A stretch of DNA of 64,000 bases from CATQGW01 sp965262235 (GCA_965262235.1 OZ253504.1:186001-250000); one strand, 5' to 3'. Counted from the first letter of the stretch, positions 9,872 to 20,049 are shown. Notes: generated by a model not told the origin, from the sequence alone. Made by a program: numbers and translations.

Positions 9872-11638
9872 GGAGCAGCGCTGGAGTTCAGGCTGACCCG
9901 CAGCGGTCCGACCGAGGCGGAGCTGGAGGTGGATCTGCGCGTGTCCGAGACGGGCCGGATGTTGGCCGTCCGCCCCGGCCGTGCGCTGATCCCTGCCGGC
10001 CAGGACAGCGCGACCTTCTCGGTCCTGACCCTGAACGACGAGGCGTCCGAGGCGGACAGCGTGGTCACGGCGGCCGTCGTAGAGATCGCAGAGCGCTACA
10101 GCGCCGTGAAGCCGGCCTCGGCGTGGGTCACGGTGCTGGACGACGAACCGAACACCCCGGCCACCCGCGCGCCCAGCATCAGCGGCACGGCTCAGGCGGG
10201 CGAGACGCTGACCGCGGACCCCGCGGGCATCGCCGACGCCGACGGGCTGGACCACGCCAGCTTCAGCTACCAGTGGCTGGCCGGCAGCGCGGACATCGCG
10301 GGAGCCAGCGGCTCTCGTTACACCGTCAAAGACATCGACGCAGGCAAGGCGATCCAGGTGCGGGTGGGCTTCAGCGACGACGCCGGCAACGAAGAGTCGT
10401 TGACCAGCGCAGCGACGGCCGCGATTGAGGCTGCGCCGGCTCCAACCAACACGCCGCCGGCGCCCGACCGGCCCACTGCGACGGCGGTCTTCCGGGGCGG
10501 CGTGGATCTGGAGTGGAACGAGGTGGCCCGGGCCGACTCCTACGCGGTGCAGCTGTACCGCAACGGGCGGTGGATCGACCTGCCGGGCGACGGCCTGGAG
10601 ATTGCCTTCTGCGGGGCGGGAGCGATCATCAGCGGCCTGAATCACCTGGAGTCCTCCTACTACTTCCAGGTGCAGGCCGAGAACGCGCGAGGCGCGTCGG
10701 ATTGGTCCGAATATGTGTTGCTGTCCAGCACTTCGGAGTTTCGATCGGGCAGCCGCGACCGGCCCGGCAACGTTCCGGCCACCGGCGCGCCGACCATCAG
10801 CGGCACGGCCCGCGTGGGCGAGACGCTGACGGCGGAGACGTCCGGCATCGCGGACGAGAACGGGCTGGACCGGGTTCAGTTCAGTTACCAGTGGATCTCC
10901 GGCGAAGGAGCCGCTGCCGCGGACATCGCGGGAGCCACCGCCTCCAGCTACACGCTGGCCGATGCCGATGCGGGCCAGACCATCACTGTGCGGGTGTCGT
11001 TCACCGATCGGGACGGATACGCAGAGTCGCTGTCCGGCGCGGCCACTGAGGCGGTCCTCTCGTCAACGCCGAACACCGCTGCCAGCGGCGCGCCGGTCAT
11101 CAGCGGCGCGGCCCGGGTGGGCGAGGCGCTGACGGCGGACAGCTCCGGCGTCGCCGACGCCGACGGTCTGGACAACGCCACCTTCAGCTACCAATGGCTG
11201 GCCGACGGCGCGGAGATAGCGGGAGCCACCGGTTCCAGCTACACCCCGGCCGACGCCGACGAGGGCAAGGCCATCAAGGTCAGCGTGTCGTTTACCGACG
11301 ATGCGGGCAACCAGGAGACGCTGAGCAGCGTGGCCACGGACGCGGTGTCAGTGGCGGAACCCGCAGAGCCGCCGCCGGCGCCGGCGAATCTGACGGCGAC
11401 GGTGAACGCCGACGGCACGGTGACCCTGAGCTGGGAGGCCCCCGACGACGATTCGGTCGCCGGCTACCTGATCCTGCGTCGTCGTTCCTACGCAGGGGAG
11501 CAGGCGCTGCTGGTGCACGTGGAGGACACCGGCAGCACAGCGACCACGTTCACCGACACCGACCTGACGGCCGGCACGCAGCACGTGTACCGGGTCAAGG
11601 CCATCAACGACGCCGGAGTTGGCGAGCAGTCCAACTAG
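9872..11638 (+). pseudogene. Giant surface protein, middle part between the two insertion elements
   Basis: This is the continuation of the gene beginning at 6543, in frame after removal of IS110; the open frame itself extends back to 9674 inside the element. It starts with a Calx-beta-like strand pattern (ALEFRLTRSGPTEAELEV). Three Ig-like repeats of about 95-100 residues follow, each with (P)xISGTAxxGETLTA, ADADGLxxAxFSYQWLA and AGKAIxVRVxFxDDAGNEE motifs, an FN3 domain between the first and second repeats, and a final FN3 domain ending VYRVKAINDAGVGEQSN. The stop at 11636-11638 is TAG, partly formed at the IS427 junction. The paralogous repeat near 13110 has Tyr there (SNYVNV). Confidence 0.8.
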
Positions 11639-12490
11639 GGCCTGTTCACATCGGCTGAGGGTTGTGGCAGAGTGAGGAGGGTTGGCGGCGCGGTCTTGGT
11701 GAGCAGATGACAAACCAGAAGCGACTGACCGACGCGCAGTACGCGCGGATTGCGCCGTTGCTGCCGCCGCCGAGCAACCATCTCAAGATTCCTCATCGTC
11801 AGGTGCTCGACGCGTGGTTGTACGTGCTCTATCAGGGTTGCACCTGGCGCGGGCTGCCGACCGAGTTCGGCAACTGGCACACGATCTATGTGCGGCTCAA
11901 CCGCTGGGCCACAGCGGGCGTGCTGGCACGGGTCGCCGCTGCGTTGCAGCGCGAGGCGCTGGCCGGCGTGGACCTGGACACGCTCGCGCTGGACAGCACG
12001 ATCATCAAGTTTCACGCCCACGGGACGGGCGCGCCCACAAAAAGGGGCGCCAGGCGATCGGCCGCTCGCGCGGCGGCCTGACCTGCAAGCTGCACGTCGT
12101 CGCGGCCGACGACCGCACCCCGCTCGCGTTCGCGCTCTCACCGGGTCAGGCCGGCGATGGACCGGCCGGACGCGCGTTGTTGCGCAGGCTGGGACCGGTC
12201 AGCGGTTGCCCGGCGTTGGTCATGGATCGCGCCTACGAGGGAAACCGGACCCGCCGCCTGGCCGTCGAGTTGGGCTACGACCCGGTGGTCCCGCCCAAGT
12301 CCAATCGCCGCCAACCCTGGGACTACGACGCCGTTCGCTACCGCAAGCGCAACGAGATCGAACGCTTCTTCTGTCGGCTCAAGCGCTTCCGCCGCATCGC
12401 TACGCGCTACGACAAGCTCGACGTCATCTTCCTCAGCCTGATCTACCTCGCGCTCATCTACGACGCACTGCAATCGATGTGAACAGGCCC
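11638..12490 (+). mobile_element. IS5-family (IS427-type) insertion sequence
   Basis: The ends are inverted repeats reading GGGCCTGTTCACATCG inward from each side. A TA duplication lies inside a CTAG context (11635-11638 and 12490-12493). The length is about 853 bases, and the element carries two overlapping transposase frames. It sits in the surface-protein gene, and excision with one TA restores the host frame (SN-TAG-VNV). Ends, size, TA target and the two-frame transposase all fit the IS427 group. Confidence 0.9.
11707..12482 (+). CDS. IS427-type DDE transposase made by -1 frameshift
   Basis: The first frame starts at ATG 11707 (MTNQKRLTDAQYARIAPLLP) with the DUF4096-type N-terminal domain and the first catalytic Asp in TLALDSTIIK. 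At 12039-12043 a run of five A in the codons ACA AAA AGG would allow a -1 slip. The second frame continues HKKGRQAIGRSRGGLTCKLH, then ALVMDRAYEGNR (second Asp) and NEIERFFCRLKRFRRIATRYDK (catalytic Glu), ending at 12482. Neither frame alone has the full DDE triad. Programmed -1 frameshifting is the known expression mode in this group. The catalytic positions look intact, so the element may be active. Confidence 0.88.
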
Positions 12491-13132
12491 TAGGTCAACG
12501 TGACGCCCGAGGAGCCGCGGCAACCGGCCCAAAACGCCCCGGCCACCGGCGCGCCCAGCATCACGGGCACGGCCCGGGTGGGCGAGACGCTGATGGCCGA
12601 CACCTCCGGCGTCGCCGACGCCGACGGGCTGAGCAACGCAGCCTTCAGCCACCAGTGGCTGGCCGGTGGCGCCGACATCGCGGCGGCCACTGGCAGCACC
12701 TACACCCTGGCGGACACCGACGTGGGCAAGGCCATCACGGTGCGGGTCAGCTTCACGGACGACGCGGGCAACCCAGAGACCCTGACCAGCGGGGCCACGG
12801 CCGCGGTTGAGGCGGCTGTGACGGAGGAGGAACCGGCGGAGCCGCCGCCGGCGCCGACGAACCTGACGGCGGTGGTGAACGCCGACGGCTCGGTGACCCT
12901 GTCCTGGGAGGCCCCCGACGACGACTCGGTCACCGGTTACCTGATCCTGCGGCGGCGGCCCTACGAGGGAGGGGAGAGGACGCTGCTGGTGTACGTGGAG
13001 AACACGGGCAGCACGGCGACCACCTTCACCGACACCGACGTGACGGCGGGAACGCAGCACGTGTACCGGGTCAAGGCGATCAACGCCGCCGGAGCGGGCA
13101 ACCAGTCCAACTACGTCAATGTCGACCCGTAG
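12491..13132 (+). pseudogene. Giant surface protein, C-terminal part
   Basis: The frame continues after the IS427 copy as VNVTPEEP, then one more Ig-like repeat (APSITGTARVGETLMADTSG) and a final FN3 domain (TNLTAVVNADGSVTLSWEAP to NQSNYVNVDP). It ends at a TAG at 13130-13132. The next ATG in frame is 12500, but that start would lack any signal peptide and is an artefact of the insertion. Composition and repeats match the preceding pieces closely. Confidence 0.8.
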
Positions 13133-13336
13133 GGACCGGAGCGGGGTGACGGCGGGCACCGACGACGAGGACGGGCTGGGCAACGAGGAGACCCTGCCCG
13201 GCGCGGCCACGGAAGCGGAACCCACGGAGCCGCCGCCGGCGCCGACGACGAAACAGCAGACCCCAGGCGATCGGCTGAGCGGCCGCTCGCGCAGCTCAGT
13301 CCGCCGCCCGAGTTCGGGTAGGACGGGCCGTGTTGC
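13133..13336 (+). pseudogene. Decayed repeat tail of the giant surface protein
   Basis: In another frame the DNA reads VTAGTDDEDGLGNEETLPGA and then AEPTEPPPAPT. This is recognisably the DAGNEETL and EPPPAP linker of the Ig/FN3 repeats with deletions. It suggests the gene once continued beyond 13132, or that a recombination scar joined two surface genes. No start or ribosome-binding site is evident. Confidence 0.5.
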
Positions 13337-14143
13337 GTGAGTCGATCTGGTCGGCGTAGACCGCTGAGGCGACTGCTGAGCGCGCTGGTGCTGGCGCTGG
13401 CCTTGCTGCTCACGTGCTTGACGGTTCAGGCCCAGAGTGACCCGACCGCCGCACAGGACCTCAGGGCTGAACTGCTGCCTGGTGGCGGCGTCGGCCTCAC
13501 GTGGGACGCTTCTGCCGAGGACGCCGAGTCGATCACCGGTTACGAGATTCTGCGGCGCCGGCCCTACCGCGGCGAGCACACGCTGCTCAGCTACGTGGGC
13601 GATACCGGCTCCGACGCGACCTCCTACACCGACTTCGACGCCCGCGAGCCGGGACAACAGTACGTCTACCGCGTGGTCGCCCTGCGCGGCGCGTCGAGCA
13701 GCGGATGGTCCAACTTTGCCCGGGTGGACGTGCCCGAGCTGGACCCCGCCGAGCCGGACCCTGTCGACGAACAGCCCACCGATTCGGAACCAGCCGACCT
13801 GGCTCCCTCCAATCTGGCCGTCGGCGTCACTGACCAGGGCGGCGTCCTGAGCTGGGACGCTCCGGCTGCCGACGCCACGACGGTGACCGGCTATCGAGTC
13901 CTGCGCTCCGTCGGCGGAACGGCGATGATCATCCTCGCTGAGGACACCGGATCAGGCGCCACCACCCACACCGACGCCTCCGCCACGACGCCCGGCGAGA
14001 CCTACGCGTACCAAGTGCTGGCTCTGCGCGGCGCGGAGGCCAGCCAGGGCTCAAACATCGCTTCACTGTCGCCGCCGCAAGCGCCCCGGCGCCCAGCTAA
14101 ACGGCATCCACGCGGACCCTTGATCGCGCACCCGGCAATCTAA
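13337..14143 (+). CDS. Secreted FN3 protein, signal peptide and N-terminal part of the dikinase-like protein
   Basis: A GTG at 13337 starts an Arg-rich n-region (MSRSGRRRPLRRLL) and a hydrophobic core (SALVLALALLLTCLTV) with cleavage near VQA. Two FN3 domains follow (about residues 35-130 and 155-245), with TWDASAEDAESITGYEILRR and LSWDAPAADATTVTGYRVLR. The frame ends at 14143 in a random-looking tail (PRRPAKRHPRG). The frame of the next large gene is open from 14101, and the two overlap only at 14101-14140. A single base change there would join this signal peptide and these FN3 domains to the 1,666-residue product, which begins mid-FN3 (ITLRWSAPTEDGAAVTGYQ). I read the two as one gene with a frameshift or base-call error. 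Confidence 0.75.
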   Translation: MSRSGRRRPLRRLLSALVLALALLLTCLTVQAQSDPTAAQDLRAELLPGGGVGLTWDASAEDAESITGYEILRRRPYRGEHTLLSYVGDTGSDATSYTDFDAREPGQQYVYRVVALRGASSSGWSNFARVDVPELDPAEPDPVDEQPTDSEPADLAPSNLAVGVTDQGGVLSWDAPAADATTVTGYRVLRSVGGTAMIILAEDTGSGATTHTDASATTPGETYAYQVLALRGAEASQGSNIASLSPPQAPRRPAKRHPRGPLIAHPAI

Positions 14144-14163
14144 CCGCCGTCATCGAGTATGGC

Positions 14164-17100
14164 GTGATCACCCTTCGTTGGAGCGCCCCAACCGAGGACG
14201 GCGCTGCCGTCACGGGCTACCAGGTCCTGCGCAGTCATGCCGGAGCGGCGTTGACCATACACCGGGCAACAACGGCTCCGCAGACCAACTATCAGGACCA
14301 TTCGGCCGCCCGGCGGGGCATGACCTATGCCTACCAGGTCAAGGCATGGCGGGGCGACGAGCTGGGCGATGCTTCCAATCAGGTCTCCGTGACCGTGCCG
14401 CAGTCGTGCGCCGGGGACGGGTTCAACGCGAGCCCCGAGGACGTAGCGGTCAGCGCGGTCCCGATCGTGGTCACGTCGACCGCGGCGGACTACTTCGTGC
14501 TCCTGCTGCGGCCCGACCTGGACAGCGATCTGGAGATCCCGATCTCGGTGACGCGGGGCGCGGAGGGCCAAACGACGCTCGCCGAGCCGCTGCCGACTCT
14601 GCCCGTTGAGCACTACCGGGTGGAGAAGTATCCGCTCGACGAGCCCGCCGACGTGGACGGCGATTGCATCAGCGACATCGCGGAGCTGGACGCTCTGGGC
14701 AGCCAGAACCCGCTCAACCACATGGCCGAGATCGACCGCGAGTATGGCACGGTGGCGATTCCCGACCGCGCGACGTTCGAGCGGCTCTCCTACCAGGGAC
14801 AACAGGTAGCGATCGATTTCCATCTTCAAGGCCTGGAGTTCGTCAAGTTCTGGATCTTCCACACGAACAGCGACCGGCCGGGCGTCTATTTCATGGACAT
14901 CAACAGGTACCGGACACACATGACCTTTTTCAGAGGGGCGCTCCCGCACTCAATCGATAGGAGTAATGCGATGCGCGGCGTGCTCGTCTTTCATCCCAAT
15001 GCCGTGGCGCCCGACGGCAAGCTGGGCGTCTACCGGTTCGAGTTCGAGCCATGGGATTGCTACTCCATTGAAGCGATTCGATACGCGTATGAGGTGCTGG
15101 CCGCCAGCATGCCGCTGCTTGATCACAACCTGGCCTACTACCCGATGCCCCATTGCGCGCTGCCGCTCTATCAGAGCGAGAAGGCGCTGTATGACGCGTC
15201 GCGGGTCGAGATCTTGTTGGACGCGGACATCTTGCCCGATGTCTCCTTCATTTTTCTCAACCCGGGAACGGGCTACGGGTTGCTGCGGGTCATGTCGCTG
15301 GACGAGCGGCCCAATCCTCGCGACATCGTGATCTATGAGGCGCTGCCCAACGACTTGCCCCGGGTCGCCGGGATCATCACCGCCGTGCCCCAGACCCCAC
15401 TCTCGCACGTCAACCTGCGCGCCCTGCAGGACCACGCCCCCAACGCGTTCATCCGCGACGCGCTCGAAGACGCCACCATCGTTCCCCTGCTCGACAACTA
15501 TGTCCAGTACACGGTGACCCCGGACGGATACACGATCGTCGCCGCCACCAAGGCGGAGGTTGACGCCCACTACAGCGAGTCCCGGCCTGCAGCGACGCAG
15601 ACGCCCGCCCGAGACCTCACGGTGACCGCGATCACGGCCCTCAGCAAGATCGGGTTTGGCGACTGGGACGCGTTCGGGGTGAAGGCGGCGAACGTGGCCG
15701 TGCTGGGCACGCTGGGCCTCGCGGCGGGCACTGTCCCGGACGGCTTCGCGGCGCCCTTCTATTTCTACGACGAGTTCATGAAGGCCAACAAGCTCGACGC
15801 GGTGGTCACGACGATGCTCGCTGACACTGACTTCCAGGCGAGCTACGACACCCAGGAGGCCAAGCTCAAGCAGCTGCGCGACGCGATCAAGGACGGGACC
15901 ACGCCGGCCTCGATCATCACGGCGCTGGGGAAGATGCACGCGGAGTTCCCGGCCGGGACCTCGCTGCGTTACCGCTCCAGCACCAACAACGAGGACCTGC
16001 CCGGGTTCAGCGGCGCCGGGCTCTACGACTCGAAAACCCAGGACCCCGACGAGACGGAGGAGGACGGGATCGACAAGTCGATCAAGGCCGTCTGGGCGAG
16101 TCTCTGGAACTTCGGCGCCTTGGTCGAGCGTGATTTCTACCGGGTCGACCACGGCGCGACGGCGATGGGCGTGCTGGTGCATCCCAACTACTCAGACGAG
16201 TTGGCCAACGGCGTCGCCGTCAGCTATGACCCGCTCAGCCACGGCGCGGGCGTCTACTACGTCAACACGCAGGTCGGCGAAGACCTGGTCACCAATCCCG
16301 AGGCGCTGTCGCTGCCGGAGCAACTCCTGTTGCGGCCGAATGGCAGCTACGAAGTCCTCGCCCGTTCCAACCAGGTGGAGCCCAATCAACTGATCATGAC
16401 CGATGCGCAGATCGCGCAGCTACGCGGCTACCTGGCCACGATCCACAGCAGCTTCAAGACGCTCTACGCGCCCGCTGCGGGCGAACGGTTCGCGATCGAG
16501 ATCGAGTTCAAGATCACGAGCGACAACGCCCTGGCGATCAAGCAGGCGCGCCCCTGGGTGTTCCGGCCGCTCAACGATCCGGCAGCGTTCCCGGAGGACG
16601 TGTCAGTCGTTGCGCGAACCATCGCCGAGAACACCCCCGCCAACATCGAGATCGGCGCTCCGATCGTTGCCACGGACGCCGAGAACGACGCCTTGACCTA
16701 CTCCCCGGCCGGCGACCACCGCGGACAGTTCGGCGTGGACGGATCGTCCGGCCAGCTCCTCACCAGATGGACCCTGGACTACGAATCACGGAGCAACTAT
16801 CTCATAATCCTCAGGGTCCACGACGGGTTGGACATCGAGGGCCGACCGGACACCTCAATCGATGACAAGATCTTCGTGAGCATCGATCTCACCAATGAAG
16901 AGGAGGCCGGGACCGTAACGCTGTCCTCCGCGCTGCCGTTGCTCAGTGAGCCGCTCGCGACCACACTGACCGACCCCGACGGAAGCATCACAGGCCGCTC
17001 CTGGAAGTGGGAGCGCTCCCCGAACGGAAGCAGCTGGAGCGTCATCGCCGGAGAGACGGCCAGCAGCTACACGCCGGCCGCGGCCGACCTGGACCACTAC

Positions 17101-19164
17101 CTGCGGGTCACCGTCGAGTACAGCGACGGTCACGGCTCGGGCAAAACCGCGGCCGGGGCCTCGGACCACCGGACGCGGGCGCAGAACAGCCCTCCGCAGT
17201 TCCCGGAGGCGAGCGCCTCGCGTTCGATCGCCGAGAACTCGGCTCCCGGCTCCCCCGTGGGCGCGCCGGTCACGGCCACCGACAACGACAACGACCCGCT
17301 CAGCTACACCCTCACCGGCGCCACGGACCGTTTCAGCGTCGACGCCAACAGCGGCCAACTCCGCGTGGCCCCGGGAGCCGCCCTCGACCATGAGACGGGG
17401 CCGTCGTACACGGTCACGGTGACCGCCACGGACCCCTCCAACTCCAGCGCCAGCGTCACGGTGACCACGAGTGTCGACGACATCGACGAGGCGCCCGTGC
17501 TGAGCGGCGAGCGCGTCGTCCGCTACCCGCATACCCGCACCGGCTCGGTGGCCACCTACCGGGCCGCCGACCCCGAGCGCGAGGCGATCACCTGGACGCT
17601 GTGGGGGCCTGACGGCCAGTCGTTCAGTCTGACGAACGGCGTGCTGCGCTTCCTCACGCAGCCCGACTACGACGCGCCCGGAGACCTCGGCCAGGACAAC
17701 TCGTACGAAGTCACGGTGACCGCGGCCGACCCCGCCTTCAACGAGGACTCGCTCGACGTGACGGTGGTCGTGACCGACCCACCGTCCGGCGGCGGCAATG
17801 CCGGCGGAGGCGGCGGGTCCTCCGGTGGCGGAGGTGGCGGCGGAGGCGGCGGAGGCGGGCCGCCACCGGTGCCGATCCCGTCTGATAAGGACTTCGACTG
17901 GAACGTCACCCGCGACATAGATGCGCTTGACCAGGGCAACGATGTCCCCACCGGTCTCTGGTCCGATGGCGAAGTGCTCTTCATTCTCGAGAATGCCGCG
18001 TTGGGCGCTGATTCGGTGTTCGCCTACGACCTCGAGAGCGGTGAGCGACAACAGGGGCGCGAGTTCCAGCTCGACCGGCGCAACCGCTTCTCGCATGGCA
18101 TCTGGTCGGATGGCAAGACGATCTGGATCGCCGACAGCGGCCAGGACCGGCTCTTCGCCTACGACCTTGAGAGCGGAGAGCGGACCGAAGCGCGCGAGTT
18201 CGAATTAGCCGAGCGCAACCGCGACCCTCGGGGGATCTGGTCCGACCGTAAAGCGATCTACGTCCTCGACAGCGTCAAGGACGCGCTCTTCGTCTACGAC
18301 TTCGAAACGCGTGAACTCCTGTCACAACACGCGCTCGACAAGCTCAACCGCAGTCCCCGCGGGATCTGGTCCGACGGCCTCACGATTTGGGTCTCGGACG
18401 ACGGCGCCAAGCGCCTGTTCGCCTACGAGTTCCATGACACAACGTTGGTCCGTAATGAAGACCTGGAGTTCACGTTCCGCTCGCTGCTCAAGGCCGGCAA
18501 CGGCAATCCGCGCGGAATCTGGTCGGACGGCGACGTGATCTTCGTCGTCGACGAGCAGGACGACAAGGTTTACACCTACAACATCCCCGACGCGATCATC
18601 GCTCAGCTCGCGTCGCTCAGTCTGAGCGAACTAGAGCTCGAAGAGTTCGCGCCGAACCGTTTCGAATACGCAGGCTTCGCTGCCCACGATCTGGCCGCCA
18701 CGACCGTCGCGGTGGCAGCAACGCAAGAGGCAGCCGAAGTGAAGATCGAACCCGCCGACGCGGACGGCGATCCCGAGAACGGCCACCAGGTAACCCTGGG
18801 AACTGAGACGGCAATCACCCTCACCGTCGCGTCCGCGGACGGCAGCCGGACCAAGACCTACGTGGTTCAGGTGAGCAAGCCTCCGTGCCTGAGCGGATTG
18901 ACCGAGGAGCGTCTCAGCGAGGTCACCTTCGTCGGCGGCAGCCTGAGCGAGCTGGAGGCATGCGCTCGCGGCCTCGAAGTGAATGCGCTCTATCACAACC
19001 GCGACGGCGTCTGGACCGCTCTCTTCCTCGTCCCAGACGTGCCCGCGTTCCTCAGCCGGCCCTTCCGCACTCGCTTCTCAGAAGGTCTGCCGCCAGGCGA
19101 GCTGGTGATCGCCGGTCGCGAATTGGCTGTGGGTACCACACCTGGGACGCCTAGCTCCAACTGA
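14164..19164 (+). CDS. Secreted dikinase-like protein with cadherin repeats and beta-propeller
   Basis: The product is 1,666 residues. It opens with the third FN3 domain (1-80) and a TSP3-like Ca motif (DVDGDCISDIAELDALG, about 160-176). A phosphohistidine-type domain follows, with H415 in TPLSHVNLRA, the context of the GWD phosphohistidine. A PPDK_N/GWD-like ATP-binding domain spans about 490-800, with LRYRSSTNNEDLPGFSGAGL (R604, then YDS), MGVLVHPN and IKQARPWVF. Cadherin and Ig-like repeats (815-1205), a poly-Gly linker (about 1212-1236) and a propeller with GIWSDG repeats (1238-1480) come next. A cadherin-like sandwich and a C-terminal module end the protein. Known relatives transfer phosphate from ATP via His, and an extracytoplasmic kinase of this kind would be unusual. 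A frameshift at 14101-14140 separates it from its probable signal peptide (start 13337). Confidence 0.85.
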   Translation: MITLRWSAPTEDGAAVTGYQVLRSHAGAALTIHRATTAPQTNYQDHSAARRGMTYAYQVKAWRGDELGDASNQVSVTVPQSCAGDGFNASPEDVAVSAVPIVVTSTAADYFVLLLRPDLDSDLEIPISVTRGAEGQTTLAEPLPTLPVEHYRVEKYPLDEPADVDGDCISDIAELDALGSQNPLNHMAEIDREYGTVAIPDRATFERLSYQGQQVAIDFHLQGLEFVKFWIFHTNSDRPGVYFMDINRYRTHMTFFRGALPHSIDRSNAMRGVLVFHPNAVAPDGKLGVYRFEFEPWDCYSIEAIRYAYEVLAASMPLLDHNLAYYPMPHCALPLYQSEKALYDASRVEILLDADILPDVSFIFLNPGTGYGLLRVMSLDERPNPRDIVIYEALPNDLPRVAGIITAVPQTPLSHVNLRALQDHAPNAFIRDALEDATIVPLLDNYVQYTVTPDGYTIVAATKAEVDAHYSESRPAATQTPARDLTVTAITALSKIGFGDWDAFGVKAANVAVLGTLGLAAGTVPDGFAAPFYFYDEFMKANKLDAVVTTMLADTDFQASYDTQEAKLKQLRDAIKDGTTPASIITALGKMHAEFPAGTSLRYRSSTNNEDLPGFSGAGLYDSKTQDPDETEEDGIDKSIKAVWASLWNFGALVERDFYRVDHGATAMGVLVHPNYSDELANGVAVSYDPLSHGAGVYYVNTQVGEDLVTNPEALSLPEQLLLRPNGSYEVLARSNQVEPNQLIMTDAQIAQLRGYLATIHSSFKTLYAPAAGERFAIEIEFKITSDNALAIKQARPWVFRPLNDPAAFPEDVSVVARTIAENTPANIEIGAPIVATDAENDALTYSPAGDHRGQFGVDGSSGQLLTRWTLDYESRSNYLIILRVHDGLDIEGRPDTSIDDKIFVSIDLTNEEEAGTVTLSSALPLLSEPLATTLTDPDGSITGRSWKWERSPNGSSWSVIAGETASSYTPAAADLDHYLRVTVEYSDGHGSGKTAAGASDHRTRAQNSPPQFPEASASRSIAENSAPGSPVGAPVTATDNDNDPLSYTLTGATDRFSVDANSGQLRVAPGAALDHETGPSYTVTVTATDPSNSSASVTVTTSVDDIDEAPVLSGERVVRYPHTRTGSVATYRAADPEREAITWTLWGPDGQSFSLTNGVLRFLTQPDYDAPGDLGQDNSYEVTVTAADPAFNEDSLDVTVVVTDPPSGGGNAGGGGGSSGGGGGGGGGGGGPPPVPIPSDKDFDWNVTRDIDALDQGNDVPTGLWSDGEVLFILENAALGADSVFAYDLESGERQQGREFQLDRRNRFSHGIWSDGKTIWIADSGQDRLFAYDLESGERTEAREFELAERNRDPRGIWSDRKAIYVLDSVKDALFVYDFETRELLSQHALDKLNRSPRGIWSDGLTIWVSDDGAKRLFAYEFHDTTLVRNEDLEFTFRSLLKAGNGNPRGIWSDGDVIFVVDEQDDKVYTYNIPDAIIAQLASLSLSELELEEFAPNRFEYAGFAAHDLAATTVAVAATQEAAEVKIEPADADGDPENGHQVTLGTETAITLTVASADGSRTKTYVVQVSKPPCLSGLTEERLSEVTFVGGSLSELEACARGLEVNALYHNRDGVWTALFLVPDVPAFLSRPFRTRFSEGLPPGELVIAGRELAVGTTPGTPSSN

Positions 19165-19319
19165 TTGGCGACTGGATATCTTCTCCAACGGGCCGCAGCG
19201 CCTGCCGAACCGGGAGTGCGTGCATGGGGTGGATGCAGTCACGAGTCCGTTAACGGTGCAAGTGTGAACGTCACTCCGAAGGATCTTGGCGTCGGCGAGT
19301 CAGGCGGTCTCTTCGAGCC

Positions 19320-19676
19320 TCACTCGCCGACACGCGCCACATGCGAGCGTCGGCGACATCCCAAGGAACAGCTCGAAGAGATCGAATCGGTCGCGTTCCT
19401 TGCGGTATGCGGGCTCCATTGCTGCGCGGCGCAGGGCAACAAGACAGCGAGCAGGCCTCGTTCAGCAGCAAGCTCCAGGAGTGAGAGCAAGTGACCGGCA
19501 TCGGGCTTGGCGCCGTTACGCCATCTGTGCACAGCGCGGACATTCACCTGGAGTAGCCGCGCCAACTCTCGCCAGGACAGGCCGGCGGCCTCACAAAACT
19601 CGGCCATCCGATCAGGGAAGTCCAACGGGAACCGTGAGGGCTCCAACCGGTATCGGTGCTGCTGCCGACGGCCCAT
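19320..19676 (-). CDS. Small HTH (XRE-like) DNA-binding protein
   Basis: The ATG at 19676 lies four bases after the stop of the upstream HTH gene. The product is about 118 residues. The recognisable part, FPDRMAEFCEAAGLSWRELA then VNVRAVHRWRNGAKP, is an XRE-type helix-turn-helix, with a following LLSLLELAAERGLLAVLLP helix. It closely resembles its neighbour (PERLSSLKEMTGMSWE, RQLHRWRRGTVP), so the pair arose by duplication. The C-terminal 35 residues look disordered. The genes are probably regulators of a former mobile element, and their targets are unknown. Confidence 0.6.
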   Translation of the reverse strand: MGRRQQHRYRLEPSRFPLDFPDRMAEFCEAAGLSWRELARLLQVNVRAVHRWRNGAKPDAGHLLSLLELAAERGLLAVLLPCAAQQWSPHTARNATDSISSSCSLGCRRRSHVARVGE

Positions 19677-19680
19677 CTGC

Positions 19681-19977
19681 CTAGCCAGCTCTTCGTCTGG
19701 AGACCACCAGCAGCTCATCATCGAGAAGTTCCGGGAGACCGTTTGGCACCTGAGTCGCCAGCCTAACGAGCGAGAGCATTCCCTCACCGTTTGGAACGGT
19801 GCCTCGTCGCCAGCGGTGCAGCTGCCGACAGTCAACGCCCATTGCGGCGGCCGTCCGCTCCCACGACATGCCGGTCATTTCCTTCAAGCTGCTCAGACGC
19901 TCTGGGAAGTCTGGCGGAAGCAGAGCGGCGCCGGGCATCCATTCTGTGGTGAACAACGAAGCGCAATCGGGGCGCAC
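19681..19977 (-). CDS. Small HTH (XRE-like) DNA-binding protein
   Basis: This 98-residue frame starts at 19977; an internal Met (MPGAALLPPDFPERL) is an alternative start. The HTH spans about residues 24-75 (FPERLSSLKEMTGMSW, AAAMGVDCRQLHRWRRGTVP). It is followed by the second, related HTH gene in the same operon. No sensor or catalytic domain is present. It sits beside the serine recombinase remnant, as element-borne regulators often do. Confidence 0.6.
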   Translation of the reverse strand: MRPDCASLFTTEWMPGAALLPPDFPERLSSLKEMTGMSWERTAAAMGVDCRQLHRWRRGTVPNGEGMLSLVRLATQVPNGLPELLDDELLVVSRRRAG

Positions 19978-20049
19978 AGGCCCGAAGCATCACGACGGAC
20001 CTGTTAAGCACCGAGGCAGCGCAGCGGGATCAAAGGATGAACGAAATGA

